A stretch of 64,000 nt of DNA, taken from assembly GCA_027490995.1 (NCBI GenBank), contig JAIXWY010000009.1, positions 41,750 to 105,749 of the forward strand, given 5' to 3'. The DNA is from Opitutaceae bacterium (GTDB taxonomy: Bacteria > Verrucomicrobiota > Verrucomicrobiia > Opitutales > Opitutaceae). The first letter of the stretch is position 1, and the number at the start of each line of letters is the position of its first letter. Below the pieces are notes generated by a model that did not search any database, had not been told where the DNA came from, and saw only the letters and a program-made list of their open reading frames with translations. The translations under genes were made by a program, and so were the position numbers. This document shows positions 28,377 to 38,843 of the stretch, piece by piece.

Positions 28377-31300
28377 ATGCGCTGCGTCCGTTATGTATCC
28401 GAATGGGTCTTACGGACGCTGGGGCGGGAGCACCGAGGCCGTTGCGGCCGCCGGGTGCGGTTCGCGGTGCTCGTCAGCAGCCTCGCGTTAAGCGCGCTGT
28501 CAACTCCCGCGCTCCGGGCCGCCTTCACCGACGTGGCGGCTCGCGCCGGATTGCACGTCGTCCCTCCTCCAGAGTTTGAGGAGCCGTTTCCCGCCGGCCT
28601 CGACCGCTACACTTCCGGCTACGCCTCCTGCGCGGTGGATCTCGACCGCGATGGCTGGACGGACCTGATCCTTTCGCAGAATCCGCGGCGCTGTTTGGTC
28701 TTCATGAACAATCGTGACGGCACGTTCCGCGAGGAGGGCGTGCTGCGCGGGTTCGAGTCCGCCATCGACATCGGCGGCATCGCAGCCGGCGACTTCACCA
28801 ACTCCGGTCGCACCGATGTCTTCATGGTGCCGCGCAACGGTCCGCGCTACTTCTTGTACGTGAATGATGGTTCGGGTCGCTTCACCGAGCAGGCCATCGC
28901 CCGCGGTGCCGACGCCACGGTGCCGGGTGAACCACACCGCGGCCAGAGCATCGGCTTGGTCGACTTCGATCGCGATGGGTTTCTCGATGTCCACGTAACC
29001 GAGTGGGGCGTGCTCGTTGCCGGCAATGACGCGCGCTACTCCGTCCTGCTGCGCAATCGGGGCTCCACCCAGCCGGGCCATTTCGAGAACGTCACCGCCG
29101 CCGCCGGCGTGCGGCAGCCGTACTTCGGCACCGTGATCCACGGTTATTCGTCCGCCTGGGCCGATTTCGACGAGGATGGTTACCCGGATCTCTCGCTCGT
29201 GAACGATTTCGGGAAGAGCCAGTTCTGGTGGAACAATGGCAATGGCACGTTCACCGAGGGTCGCCAGTCCGCCCGCGTCGGTACCGACCAGAACGGCATG
29301 GGCGTGGCTGTCGCCGACTTCGATCGCGATGGCCGCCTCGATTTCCTCGTCAGTTCGTTCGACTTCGGCACCGGCGAGACGGTGCGGATTCCGTTTGGCG
29401 GAAATCGTCTCTATCGGAACCTGGGGCAGCGACAGTTCGAGGACGTCGCCACCCGCATGGGCGTGCTCGATTCCAGCTGGGGCTGGGGCGCCGCGTTCCT
29501 CGACGCCGACAACGACGCCCGGCTCGATCTGATGGTCACGAATGGGTACTTCTTCGAGTCACCCCCGTATACCGGTCCCCGCGCGTTTCCGATCCGCAAC
29601 GCCAAGAACGATCGCACGCTCTTCTACCTCCAGAACGAGATCGGCTTCTACGAGGCGGGCGTGAACTGGGGCGTCACGGATCGCACCTACGGCCGCGGAA
29701 TGTCGGTGCTCGATTTCGACAACGACGGCGATGAGGACGTGCTCATCACCACGCTCTACGGAAATCCGATCCTTTACCGCAGCGATCCTCCCGCGACTGC
29801 TGCCAGCCATCGTTGGCTGCGGCTGTCGTTCCGCGGCACGGCTTCCAACCGCGACGGCTACGGTACGACGGTCCGCGTGACGGCCGGGGGCGTGACCCAG
29901 ACCGCGGTCTACGCCCCGACGAATGCCTACCTCGGACAACGCGAGCCGTTCCTGCACTTCGGGCTCGGTCCGAACGCGTTGGTCGAGCGCATCGCTGTCA
30001 CGTGGCCAAATGGGGCCACGCAGACGCTCACGGGCGTCACGCCCAATCAGGTCGTTGCACTCGTCGAGCCATTGACCACCAGCAACGTCGCTCCCCAGTT
30101 CACGCAGCAGCCGACGGGCGGGACTTTTCAGAAGGGGCAGAATGTTACGCTCACCGTCGCCGCGACCGGCGTTCCAGCCCCCGTCTATAGCTGGTTCCAT
30201 GAGGGGAAGCTGCTCGCTGGAGAGAATGGTCCGTCGCTTCTCCTTGATCGTATCCATCCCGCCGATGCAGGACTCTATCAGGCCGTGGCGAACAGCCCTG
30301 CGGGCGTTGCCCAGAGCGTCGCGGTCGAGATTAAGGTGACGGCCGATCTCGCCTCGCGTTCGATCGCGCGCTGGTGGAACGAGGCGCTGCTCGACGGGAT
30401 CCGGCGCGATCGCCCAAACCCTCCCGTTCACGCCCGGAATCTGTACCATCTCTCCGCTGCGCTCTGGGACGGTTTCTGGGCCTATGAGCCCGACGCGTGG
30501 CGATCCGTCCAGCCTGCTTTCCGCCGCGAAACCGGACGCTGGGGCGCTGGCGTCGGCGAGCGCGAGGCCGCTCAGGCGCGCGCCATGAGCCATGCAGCGT
30601 ACCGGGTCCTGTCCGCCCGATTCGCCGCGAGCCCGGGCGCCGCCCGCACGCTCTTCGGGGCTCGTTGGTTGATGGAGCTGGCCGGCTTCGATGTCACCGA
30701 CACGTCCACGGTCGGCGATTCGCCGGCCGCCGTGGGTAACCGAATTGGCGAGGCGATTCTCGCCGCGACTCGCAACGATGGCGCCAACGAGGTCGGCCGC
30801 TACGCTGACGCGACGGGCTACCAGTCCGTCAATGCGCCGATGATCGTGGGCGTCCCCGGCACGGTCATGGCGGACCCCAATCGCTGGCAGCCGCTGTTCC
30901 TCGATTTCTCCATCACACAGAATGGGATCATCGAGCCGAGCGGTCTCCAGTCTTTCGTCGGCGTCAATGGCGGGTCCACGACGACTTTCGCTCTGGTGAA
31001 GACGGGGCCGTCGACCTTCTACCTTGATCCGGGTCCGCCGCCACAGCTGGGTGGCGCCGGATCCGAGACGTACATCAGCGACGCCGTGGAGGTGATCCGC
31101 AGGTCTTCCTTGCTCGATCCGGCCACGGCGCCGCGCATCGACGTTTCACCTGGCGGTCGGTTGAACAACCCGCTGGGCACCGACCAGGGCTCTGGTTACC
31201 CGCGGAATCCGGCGACCGGGAAACCTTACCCAGCCAATATCGTGAATCAGGCGGACTATTTCCGCGTGCTCGCGGAGTACTGGGCCGATGGTCCCGACTC

Positions 31301-32969
31301 CGAGACGCCACCTGGCCACTGGAATGTCATCTTTAATCAGGTGAACGAGCATCCGGCCGCCCGTCGCTTACTCGGCGGTCAGGGGGCGGAGTGGTCGCGC
31401 CTGGAGTGGGATGTGCGCGGCTACCTCGCTCTGAATGGTTCCCTCCACGATGCGGCGTGCGCGGCATGGGGATTGAAGCGTCAGTACGACGGGGTGCGTC
31501 CCATTTCGATGATCCGGCATCTGGCTGGTCTGGGACAGTCCTCGGATCCTTCAGCCAAACGGTACCACAAGAATGGTCTTCCGCTGATCCCTGACTTGAT
31601 CGAACTCACCACGCCGCAATCCGTCGCGCCGGGCGGTAGGCACGCGGTGGTCTCATCGCGTCGCGATACGGTCGAAGCGGTGGTCGACAAGATCGTCGTG
31701 CGCTCCTGGCGGGGCAACCCCGCTGATCCCCTGCAACAGGTGGGCGGTGTGGATTGGGTGCTCGCGGAGAGTTGGGTGCCGTATCAGATGAAGACGTTCG
31801 TCACGCCGGCTTTTCCTGGCTATGTTTCCGGGCACAGCACGTTTAGCCGCACCGCCGCCGAGGTGATGACGCTGCTCTTCGGCTCGCCGTTCTACCCGGG
31901 CGGACTTTCGGAGAAGCGTTTTGCGCGCGATACGTTCCTGTTGTTCGAGCGTGGGCCGACGGAGGATCTGACGTTGCAGTGGGCGACGTACTATGATGCC
32001 GCGGACCAGGCGGGGCAGTCGCGCATCTACGGTGGCATCCACATTCCGACCGATGACTTTGCCGGGCGGAGGCTGGGCGCCCGACTCGGGCTGGAGGGAT
32101 TTTTGAAGGCGCAGACGATGCGGAGCGAAGCATCCGGCGCCGCCTCGGGCTTGGTGAATGTATCCACGCGGGGCCTTTCGGGCACGGGTGAACGCGTGCT
32201 GATTGCCGGCTTCGTGCTCACGGAGGGCGCGGGTGAAAGCGTTCTGGTGCGCTCCGCGGGGCAGGCCCTTGCGGCGTTCGGACTGCCGGCTGAGCGCTGC
32301 GCGCCGAATCCACGTCTCGAGGTCTTCCGCTCGGGTGGCGGCTTCTTGGCGGCGAACGACGACTGGGTACGAGATCCAGCGGCGGACCAAGTGCGGGCCG
32401 CCGCCGCCGCCCGCGGCGCGTTCGCCTTGCCGGAGTCGGGTCAGGATGCCGCCACGCTGATCAACGTCGCCGAGGGCGCATTCACCGTGAACGCCGCCTC
32501 AGGTTCGACCCATCCGACGGATCTTCCGATCCAGCTGGTGGAGGTCTACGGCGAACGTCTGCGCAATGTGTCGACACGAGGGTTCGTGCGCGCCAACGAC
32601 GGGGTCCTCATCGCGGGATTCAGTCTCACCACCGTCGAGCCCGCCATGGTGCTGGTGCGCGGCCTAGGGCCCGCCCTCGGGCCATTCGGGGTGCGTGAAC
32701 CGCTCGCCAACCCCGTCCTCCGCGTCCATCGCCTCGGGGCCGGGGGAAGAGCGGAATTGATTGCGGAAAATGATGATTGGGAAAAGGATGCGAAGGCTTC
32801 GTTAGCGGCGGTGAGCGCGATCAAGCTGGGGGCGATCCCGCTGGGTTTTGGCGCCAAAGATGCGGCGGTTTTCCTGCAGCTGCCCGCGGGCAATTATACC
32901 GTGTCGCTTGAGGGCGCGGGCGCCGGGGCCGAGGGCGTGGGCTTGGTCGAGGTGTATCTTGTGCGTTGA
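28377..32969 (+). CDS. Secreted FG-GAP/ASPIC-Ig-vanadium haloperoxidase fusion
   Basis: A 1530-residue exported protein with a signal peptide near residues 27-49. Residues 75-450 hold FG-GAP/VCBS repeats with D-x-D-x-D-G calcium loops (DLDRDGWTD, DFDRDGFLD, DFDEDGYPD). An ASPIC/UnbV domain follows at 490-565 and an Ig-like domain at 575-660. Residues 665-1245 form a PAP2-fold vanadium haloperoxidase with the vanadate ligands in place: K1034 and R1041 in KRQYDGVRP, S1151-G1152-H1153 in YVSGHS, R1216 and H1222 in SRIYGGIH, with D1226. The usual PSGH proline is Val. Two copies of a module opening NVSTRG end the protein (about 1260-1385 and 1395-1530), a layout known in Opitutaceae exported proteins. 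Expected chemistry is peroxide-driven halide oxidation outside the cell; bromide or chloride use cannot be decided. Confidence 0.9.
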   Translation: MRCVRYVSEWVLRTLGREHRGRCGRRVRFAVLVSSLALSALSTPALRAAFTDVAARAGLHVVPPPEFEEPFPAGLDRYTSGYASCAVDLDRDGWTDLILSQNPRRCLVFMNNRDGTFREEGVLRGFESAIDIGGIAAGDFTNSGRTDVFMVPRNGPRYFLYVNDGSGRFTEQAIARGADATVPGEPHRGQSIGLVDFDRDGFLDVHVTEWGVLVAGNDARYSVLLRNRGSTQPGHFENVTAAAGVRQPYFGTVIHGYSSAWADFDEDGYPDLSLVNDFGKSQFWWNNGNGTFTEGRQSARVGTDQNGMGVAVADFDRDGRLDFLVSSFDFGTGETVRIPFGGNRLYRNLGQRQFEDVATRMGVLDSSWGWGAAFLDADNDARLDLMVTNGYFFESPPYTGPRAFPIRNAKNDRTLFYLQNEIGFYEAGVNWGVTDRTYGRGMSVLDFDNDGDEDVLITTLYGNPILYRSDPPATAASHRWLRLSFRGTASNRDGYGTTVRVTAGGVTQTAVYAPTNAYLGQREPFLHFGLGPNALVERIAVTWPNGATQTLTGVTPNQVVALVEPLTTSNVAPQFTQQPTGGTFQKGQNVTLTVAATGVPAPVYSWFHEGKLLAGENGPSLLLDRIHPADAGLYQAVANSPAGVAQSVAVEIKVTADLASRSIARWWNEALLDGIRRDRPNPPVHARNLYHLSAALWDGFWAYEPDAWRSVQPAFRRETGRWGAGVGEREAAQARAMSHAAYRVLSARFAASPGAARTLFGARWLMELAGFDVTDTSTVGDSPAAVGNRIGEAILAATRNDGANEVGRYADATGYQSVNAPMIVGVPGTVMADPNRWQPLFLDFSITQNGIIEPSGLQSFVGVNGGSTTTFALVKTGPSTFYLDPGPPPQLGGAGSETYISDAVEVIRRSSLLDPATAPRIDVSPGGRLNNPLGTDQGSGYPRNPATGKPYPANIVNQADYFRVLAEYWADGPDSETPPGHWNVIFNQVNEHPAARRLLGGQGAEWSRLEWDVRGYLALNGSLHDAACAAWGLKRQYDGVRPISMIRHLAGLGQSSDPSAKRYHKNGLPLIPDLIELTTPQSVAPGGRHAVVSSRRDTVEAVVDKIVVRSWRGNPADPLQQVGGVDWVLAESWVPYQMKTFVTPAFPGYVSGHSTFSRTAAEVMTLLFGSPFYPGGLSEKRFARDTFLLFERGPTEDLTLQWATYYDAADQAGQSRIYGGIHIPTDDFAGRRLGARLGLEGFLKAQTMRSEASGAASGLVNVSTRGLSGTGERVLIAGFVLTEGAGESVLVRSAGQALAAFGLPAERCAPNPRLEVFRSGGGFLAANDDWVRDPAADQVRAAAAARGAFALPESGQDAATLINVAEGAFTVNAASGSTHPTDLPIQLVEVYGERLRNVSTRGFVRANDGVLIAGFSLTTVEPAMVLVRGLGPALGPFGVREPLANPVLRVHRLGAGGRAELIAENDDWEKDAKASLAAVSAIKLGAIPLGFGAKDAAVFLQLPAGNYTVSLEGAGAGAEGVGLVEVYLVR

Positions 32970-33028
32970 GGTGTGGCGGGTTTGCGGGGAACTTTAAGCC
33001 GCGAGTGCTGGACCAAGGAATAAAGCCC

Positions 33029-33928
33029 ATGAAAACACCTCTTCGAGCTGATCATCAGGTTCTTGAGGAAGTGGCGCCGTCCCGTGTCGGTCGGTTGGCC
33101 ACCAGGTGCGTCGCGGCAATTTGCGCTGGCATGGTCTGGACGTTTTGCAGCTCGGAGCGTCTCCACGCTGCAGAGTCGGACACGCGTGCGCCGGAGTTGG
33201 TGTCTCGTACTGGGGGCGGCGGGGCCGCCGATGTTTGGAGTTCACCGCAGGAACTGGCGGCCGCCGCGAAGGCGGGGAGCCCGCGCGCGATGTTTCGCTA
33301 CGGCGAGGCGTTGGTTCTGGGCGATCAGGTGACCAAGGACGAGGCTTCGGGGGTCATGTTTCTCCGGCGGGCGGCGGACCTTGGTGAGCCGTCCGCGGCG
33401 TTCCGTCTGGGTAAGCTGATGGATGATGGCACGGGCCTGCCGAGGGATTCCAAGCGGGCGTTGGGTTACTACCGCGCCGCGGCCGCCGGTGGCGTGGGCG
33501 AGGCATTTTTTAATCTGGGGGCCGCTTACGCCAGCGGCCGCGGAGTGAAACGGGATTACGCCGAGGCGCTGGCGTGGCTGATTCTCGCGCGCGAGGCCGG
33601 CGTCAAGAACTCCGGTGAGTCACAAGTGAGGTCACGGATTTCAGCAGCGAAACGTCCCGACTGGCTCAAGCGGGGCGAAGCCCGCGTCGCGGAACTGCAG
33701 CGCGAACTCGGCGGTCGTTCGGTCAAGGAGTGGGTGGACTTGGCCGAGGGCCGTCCGGCACCGCCTGCCGTCGCCGCGCCAGCCGTACCCGCGGCGGTCA
33801 GCGTCCGCCCCAGTTCCTCCGTTTCCGCTCCCGTCATCTTGCCTGTTCCTCCAGGGATCACGCCGCCGGCCGCCATTACGATTCCCGCACCGGAAATCAG
33901 TCCATCGGGACAGCCGCGCGGTCCTTAA
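33029..33928 (+). CDS. Exported Sel1-repeat protein
   Basis: A 299-residue protein from the ATG at 33029. A hydrophobic stretch at about residues 25-42 is a likely signal peptide or anchor. Three to four Sel1-type repeats (36-residue helix pairs) follow: SPRAMFRYGEALVLGDQVTKD, EPSAAFRLGKLMDDGTGLPRD and GEAFFNLGAAYASGRGVKRD, each ending in the D-x2-x-A pattern. The C-terminal 80 residues are Pro/Ala/Ser-rich and disordered. Sel1 proteins usually scaffold protein complexes. It lies 59 nt downstream of the haloperoxidase gene. The longer frame starting inside that gene at 32966 (TTG) is less likely. Confidence 0.84.
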   Translation: MKTPLRADHQVLEEVAPSRVGRLATRCVAAICAGMVWTFCSSERLHAAESDTRAPELVSRTGGGGAADVWSSPQELAAAAKAGSPRAMFRYGEALVLGDQVTKDEASGVMFLRRAADLGEPSAAFRLGKLMDDGTGLPRDSKRALGYYRAAAAGGVGEAFFNLGAAYASGRGVKRDYAEALAWLILAREAGVKNSGESQVRSRISAAKRPDWLKRGEARVAELQRELGGRSVKEWVDLAEGRPAPPAVAAPAVPAAVSVRPSSSVSAPVILPVPPGITPPAAITIPAPEISPSGQPRGP

Positions 33929-34324
33929 TTCCGGCGTCTGCTCCGTCCTTGTCTGGGACGCTCACCGGAAATCCGGTTCTAGCGCAGGTGGGCGTTCCGA
34001 CCTCGATAAGAGAGGGTCCTCGAGCTGGCGCAGCGCTGCTGCGATAGGGTCTGAGATGTCCGTGTCTCCGCATCGCGGGTTGCGGAGCGAGTATCGCGGT
34101 GTCCCCGCGGCGGGCTTTTCTCTCAGCCACAGATTCTGGGCGCGTTGCCGAATGCGCGTCTGGCGTTGGAAGGAATGGTGGCGGCGCGCGCGCTCGTGCG
34201 GGCTGCGGTCGCTCGGAGCTCGATCGAGGTATGACGCGGCGGCGGCCCGCGTGAGAGCAACGCGAAAGGACGTTGAGGCGGTGCTGGAACCGGTGTAGCG
34301 TCGCTCTCCCTCGTTTCGCTGCCC
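33929..34324. other. Gene-free stretch before the ABC exporter operon
   Basis: These 396 bases hold no convincing gene. A short plus frame (34056-34298, 80 codons) is Arg/Trp-rich with no family features. A hairpin, CTCCGCA (34066-34072) with TGCGGAG (34081-34087), is present without a T-run. The promoter of the ABC exporter genes should lie here, but no clear boxes were found. Confidence 0.5.
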
Positions 34325-35089
34325 ATGAACGCCCTCGCCCACTCGTCCGCCGCTTCCTCTGGCCGTCCCCCTGATCTTGCGCGCGGCGAGGTCGTGTTCC
34401 ACGTGCGCAATCTCTCCAAGACTTACGGCACGGGCGAGGCGGCGGTCCATGCGCTGGCCGGGGTCGATCTTGATTTCCGGCAGGGCGAGTTGGTGGTGCT
34501 CCTTGGCCCTTCCGGCAGCGGTAAGTCCACGCTGCTTAATCTGCTCGGTGGACTGGATACGCCGAGCGCGGGTACCCTGCTCTACCGGGGTTGGGATCTC
34601 GGAGCGGCCGACGAGGCCGGGCTGACGCAGTATCGCCGCGAGGACGTCGGCTTCGTTTTCCAAGCCTACAATCTGATTCCGAGCCTGACCGCGCGCGAGA
34701 ATGTGGGGCTCATCGGTGAATTGGCCAGCGACCCGCTTCCGGCCGAGGAGGCGCTCCGGCTGGTAGGCCTCGGCGCGCGGCTCGATCACTTCCCGGCTCA
34801 ACTCTCGGGTGGCGAGCAGCAACGCGTGGCCATCGCGCGCGCGATCGCAAAGCGGCCGCGCGTGTTGCTGTGCGACGAGCCCACTGGTGCGCTCGACGTG
34901 CGCACGGGTATCGTAGTGCTCGAAGCCATCGAGAGCATCAACCGCGAGCTCGGCACGCTGGCCGCGATCATCACCCACAACGCCGTCATGGCCGCCATGG
35001 CCGACCGCGTCTTTTCGCTTTCCGATGGGCGCGTGGTGAATGTGCAAACCAACGCGCAGCGCGCGCCCGTAAGTACGCTCGCCTGGTAA
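34325..35089 (+). CDS. ABC transporter ATP-binding protein (LolD/MacB type)
   Basis: The 254-residue ATPase of a type VII ABC system. Walker A is GPSGSGKST, the Q-loop is [18 protein letters not shown], the signature is [14 protein letters not shown], and Walker B is [11 protein letters not shown]; the H-loop histidine is in AAIITHN. These features match the LolD/MacB/FtsE branch, which powers periplasmic work or export from the outer leaflet without moving substrate through the membrane. The gene is followed 26 nt later by its permease and then by a membrane-fusion protein gene, forming a complete three-gene operon. The substrate is unknown (lipoproteins, peptides and macrolides are known for relatives). 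Confidence 0.92.
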   Translation: MNALAHSSAASSGRPPDLARGEVVFHVRNLSKTYGTGEAAVHALAGVDLDFRQGELVVLLGPSGSGKSTLLNLLGGLDTPSAGTLLYRGWDLGAADEAGLTQYRREDVGFVFQAYNLIPSLTARENVGLIGELASDPLPAEEALRLVGLGARLDHFPAQLSGGEQQRVAIARAIAKRPRVLLCDEPTGALDVRTGIVVLEAIESINRELGTLAAIITHNAVMAAMADRVFSLSDGRVVNVQTNAQRAPVSTLAW

Positions 35090-35114
35090 CGGCTGCGTCC
35101 CGCCGACTCGCCTC

Positions 35115-37478
35115 GTGTCCCTCCTCGACCGCAAACTGCTTCGCGATCTGCGCGCTCTGAAATCTCAGGCGCTGGCGGTAGCCTTGGTGATGGCGTGCGG
35201 CCTGACGATGATGGTGATGACGCGCAGCCTCATCGTGTCGCTCGAGAGCGCGCGGATGCGCTACTACGAGGAGTATCGTTTCGCTGATGTGTTCGCGCGG
35301 ATGAAACGTGCGCCGGATGATGTCGCGCGGCGTATTGCGGAGATCCCTGGGGTCGCGGCGGTGCAGCCTTCCGTCGGGCGCATGGTGACGATCGATCTCG
35401 CGGGATTACCGGAGCCAGTGATGGCGTGGTTCGGTACCGTGCCGGAGCGCGGCGAGCCGCTCTTGAACCGATTGCACCTGCGGCGGGGTCGATTGCTTGA
35501 GCCGGAGGCGCGCGGTGAGATCCTGGTGAGCGAGGCCTTCGCCGAGGTTCACGGTCTGGGTCCGGGCGATGAACTTGCCGCAATCCTCAACGGGCGAAAG
35601 GTCCCTCTGCGCATCGCGGGCATCGTCCTCTCACCGGAGTTTGTGTTCGAGGCCCCGCCGGGCGCCGCGTTGCCCGATAATCGCACGTTCGCGGTGGTGT
35701 GGATGAACTATCAGGAACTCGCCGAGGCGTTTAACATGGAGGGCGCTTTCAACCAAGTGTCCGTCGCCCTCGAACCGGGAGCCTCGGAGCGGTCGGTGAT
35801 CGCCGAGTTGGATCGACTGCTCGTGCCTTACGGAGGACTTCGCTCTTATGGGCGCGCGCATCACGCGTCCGATGTGCGCGTGGACGATGAGATCCGGGTG
35901 CTACTCGGGCTTTCGGTCGGGTTTCCGATCGTCTTTCTCGCGGTGGGCGCGTTCATGACCCACGCGGTGATGAGCCGGCAAATCACGCTGCAGCGCGAAC
36001 AGATCGCGATGCTCAAGGCGTGCGGCTTCGGTCGTCGGGAGATTGGACTTCATTACCTGAAGTTCGCGATTGTGATCGTCACCGTCGGCACCGTGCTCGG
36101 TGTCATCGGGGGCGTGCTGCTGGGTCATCGGCTGGTGGATTTGTACCACCGCTTTTTCCGTTTCCCGGATCTGCACTTCGAGCTCGCGACCGGCGTGCTG
36201 TTCGCGGCTGCGGCCGCGAGCGCGCTCGCGGCGGTGATCGGCGTGTGGGGCGCGGTGCGTCGCGCGATGCGCCTGCCACCGGCCGAGGCGATGCGGCCCG
36301 AGCCGCCCGCACAGTTCGAGCCGTCGTTCATCGAGCGCATCGGGATCGGTCGTTGGATCGGGGTGTCGTTGCGCATGGCGCTGCGCAATCTGCAGCGCAA
36401 GCCCGTGCAGGCGTTGCTCACGGCGACCGCCCTTTCCCTCGCGACTGCGATTCTGATCATTCCGAATGCCTTCCGCGACGGGGTGTCCTACGTGCTGGAT
36501 TTTCAGTGGGACATCGTGCAGCGGCAGTCGGCGACGGTCTCGCTCGTCGAGCCTGGACCCTCCCGTGCGCTGGCGGATTTCCGTACGTTGCCGGGCGTGG
36601 TTTCGGCTGAACCGTTCCGCGCCACGCCCGTCGAGTTGGTGTCCGGGCCGATTGCCCGACGCCTCAATCTGATCGGTCTGAGGGGAGAGGGTGGCCTGAG
36701 CCGTGTGCTCGATGGGGAACTGCGGCAGATCGTGCTGCCGCCGCGGGGGATCGTGCTGTCGTCGAAACTCGGCGAGGTGCTCGGCGTGCGGATCGGTGAT
36801 GAGGTGCTGGTCCGGTCGCTCGAGGGTAAGCGCGTAGAGCGGCTGGTCCCCGTCGCGGCGTTTTCGGAGGATTTTGCGGGCGTATCGGCCTTCATGGAAT
36901 TGACCGCGCTGAATCGGCTGCTGCTTGAGGGAGATCTGGTCAGTGGCGCCTACATCGCGGTCGACCGGGGTCGCTGGGGTGATTTTCTCGCCGCGGTGAA
37001 GGAAACGCCGCGCGCAACGTCCGTCGTCGTCAAGGAGGCCATGAGGGAAAGCTTCCGGAAGACCACGGCCGAGAGCATCGGGGTGCTGCAGATGATCTAC
37101 TTGCTGTTCGCGACATTGGTCGCCTTTGGCATCGTCTATAACAGTGCCCGGATTTCGTTGTCCGAGCGGGCGCGGGAGTTAGCGACGCTGCGGGTGTTGG
37201 GCTTCACGCGCGGCGAGGTGGGAGCTGTTCTGGTGGGTGAGCTCACGATCCTAGCGGTTCTCGCTGTACCGGTCGGTCTGTGGTTGGGTGGCTGGCTGGC
37301 CCGCGGGCTGTTGACCATCGTGAACACGGAGACGGTGCGGCTGCCCCTCGTGCTCACACTTGCGAACTATAGCTTCGCCGCCAGCGTCATCACGGTCGCC
37401 ACGGTCGTGTCGCTGCTCGTCGCGGCGCGCCGGATCCGTGAGATCGATCTGGTCAGCGCGCTCAAGGTGCGCGACTGA
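35115..37478 (+). CDS. ABC transporter permease with two FtsX domains
   Basis: A 787-residue inner-membrane protein with a GTG start at 35115 ([18 protein letters not shown]). The first helix spans about residues 15-35. A large periplasmic domain (40-250) follows. FtsX-type helix bundles occur at about 270-390 and 655-780, separated by a second periplasmic domain (450-640). [18 protein letters not shown] and [19 protein letters not shown] are the two copies of the cytoplasmic coupling loop that contacts the ATPase. It is a full double-FtsX permease, so it could function as a homodimer or a pseudo-dimer. It is the middle gene of the ABC exporter operon. Confidence 0.9.
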   Translation: MSLLDRKLLRDLRALKSQALAVALVMACGLTMMVMTRSLIVSLESARMRYYEEYRFADVFARMKRAPDDVARRIAEIPGVAAVQPSVGRMVTIDLAGLPEPVMAWFGTVPERGEPLLNRLHLRRGRLLEPEARGEILVSEAFAEVHGLGPGDELAAILNGRKVPLRIAGIVLSPEFVFEAPPGAALPDNRTFAVVWMNYQELAEAFNMEGAFNQVSVALEPGASERSVIAELDRLLVPYGGLRSYGRAHHASDVRVDDEIRVLLGLSVGFPIVFLAVGAFMTHAVMSRQITLQREQIAMLKACGFGRREIGLHYLKFAIVIVTVGTVLGVIGGVLLGHRLVDLYHRFFRFPDLHFELATGVLFAAAAASALAAVIGVWGAVRRAMRLPPAEAMRPEPPAQFEPSFIERIGIGRWIGVSLRMALRNLQRKPVQALLTATALSLATAILIIPNAFRDGVSYVLDFQWDIVQRQSATVSLVEPGPSRALADFRTLPGVVSAEPFRATPVELVSGPIARRLNLIGLRGEGGLSRVLDGELRQIVLPPRGIVLSSKLGEVLGVRIGDEVLVRSLEGKRVERLVPVAAFSEDFAGVSAFMELTALNRLLLEGDLVSGAYIAVDRGRWGDFLAAVKETPRATSVVVKEAMRESFRKTTAESIGVLQMIYLLFATLVAFGIVYNSARISLSERARELATLRVLGFTRGEVGAVLVGELTILAVLAVPVGLWLGGWLARGLLTIVNTETVRLPLVLTLANYSFAASVITVATVVSLLVAARRIREIDLVSALKVRD

Positions 37479-37531
37479 ACGCGCCAGGCACTTCTCTCCG
37501 ATTTATTCCCCCCGCCTTTTTTCCTTCGCGT

Positions 37532-38785
37532 ATGAATGCCTCCCCCACCCCTTCGCCTTCGTTTCCTGGTGCGCGCTCCGCGCCCCGGCGCCGCCGTTGG
37601 CCGACGGTGCTTGCCGTCGTGCTGGGCGTGGCGTTGCTCGTGGCCGGACTTTGGCCGAGCGCGCAGCCCATTGAGCAGGCGCAGGTGCGGCGTGGTCCGC
37701 TGCAGGTGACGGTGGACGAGGAGGGCCGAGCGCGCGTGACCCACCGCTACGTGGTGGCGGCGCCGGTGTCGGGACAGCTCCGGCGGATTCCGTGGAAGCC
37801 GGGTGCGTCCGTGGTCGCGGGTGAGACCGTACTCGCGGTGATGGAGACGGGAGCGGCGGAGCTGCTCGATGCGAGCCGGCTCGCGCAGGCGGAGGCCCGT
37901 CTGGGCGCCGCGCTCGCCGCTGAGACGGCGGCGCAGGCGCAGGCGGAGCGGGCAGCCGCCGTTCAGTCTCTGGCTAATGTAGAGAATGAGCGGATACAGA
38001 AACTCGCCGCGGGTGGCTCTGTCTCGCGGCAGGAGAGCGACGCTGCTGGTTCGCGCGCGGAGGTCGCGGCTCAGGAGCGACGGGCCGCCGAGTTCGGACG
38101 GCAAGTGGCGGAGTTTGAGCGGCGCCAGGCTGAGGCGGTCTTGCGACGCGGACGTGGCGGTGCGGGGGAGAACCCGGCGGTGCCGGTCCTCTCGCCGGTG
38201 GGTGGGCGCGTGTTGCGCGTGTTCCAGGAAAGCGAACGCGTTGTGACCGTCGGGACGCCGTTGCTCGAGGTGGGCGACCCCGCTGATTTGGAGGTCACGG
38301 TCGAGGTGCTGTCCCGTGATGCTGTGGCGATCCAACCGGGGGCGCGCGTGTTGCTTGAGCAATGGGGCGGCGCGTTTCCCCTCGAGGCACGCGTGCGCTG
38401 GGTTGAGCCGGCGGGTTTCACCAAGATCTCGGCGCTTGGCGTGGAGGAACAGCGCGTCAACGTGATCTGTGATCTCGTCACGCCAGTCGCGCAGCGCGCC
38501 ACACTCGGCGACGAGTATCGGGTGGAAGCGCGGATCGTGGTGTGGGAGAGTGCGGACACCCTGATCGTCCCGGCGGGAGCGTTGTTCCGCCGCGAGGGCG
38601 GCTGGAAGATCTTCGTGGTCGACGGCGGCCGCGCGCGCGAGCGGGCGGTGCGGGTGGGTCGGAGCAACGGCGTGTTCAGCGAGGTGCTGGAGGGAGTCGC
38701 CGCAGGCGATACGGTGATTGTCTATCCGGGCGACCGGATCCGGAACGGCACGCGGGTGAAGCGGCTCGATGTTTCGGCGCGGTAA
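37532..38785 (+). CDS. HlyD/MacA-like periplasmic adaptor of the ABC exporter
   Basis: A membrane-fusion protein (417 residues) anchored by a single hydrophobic segment at about residues 22-43. A lipoyl-like barrel (RRIPWKPGASVVAGETVLAVME) is split by an Ala/Glu/Arg-rich coiled coil (about 110-210). The second lipoyl half carries PVLSPVGGRVLRVFQESERVV. A beta-barrel domain and a membrane-proximal domain (AGDTVIVYPGDRIRNGTRVK) follow. It would link the FtsX-type permease to an outer-membrane channel. No TolC gene is adjacent, so it presumably borrows one. The gene starts 53 nt after the permease stop and ends the operon. Confidence 0.88.
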   Translation: MNASPTPSPSFPGARSAPRRRRWPTVLAVVLGVALLVAGLWPSAQPIEQAQVRRGPLQVTVDEEGRARVTHRYVVAAPVSGQLRRIPWKPGASVVAGETVLAVMETGAAELLDASRLAQAEARLGAALAAETAAQAQAERAAAVQSLANVENERIQKLAAGGSVSRQESDAAGSRAEVAAQERRAAEFGRQVAEFERRQAEAVLRRGRGGAGENPAVPVLSPVGGRVLRVFQESERVVTVGTPLLEVGDPADLEVTVEVLSRDAVAIQPGARVLLEQWGGAFPLEARVRWVEPAGFTKISALGVEEQRVNVICDLVTPVAQRATLGDEYRVEARIVVWESADTLIVPAGALFRREGGWKIFVVDGGRARERAVRVGRSNGVFSEVLEGVAAGDTVIVYPGDRIRNGTRVKRLDVSAR

Positions 38786-38843
38786 GCACCCTCGGTCCGG
38801 ATTTTGATCTTTTCGCGGCGTCCGGCCGCGGCTTCGCTCGGGT

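Noticed and set aside
34056..34298. 80-codon open frame upstream of the ABC exporter
   Set aside because: Composition is Arg/Trp-rich, it spans a hairpin, and it has no conserved motif or ribosome binding site.
34395..34410. TGTTCCACGTGCGCAA, a parS-like half site inside the ABC ATPase gene
   Set aside because: Only the first eleven bases and the last base match parS; the right arm is otherwise wrong. It is coding sequence and I treat it as chance.
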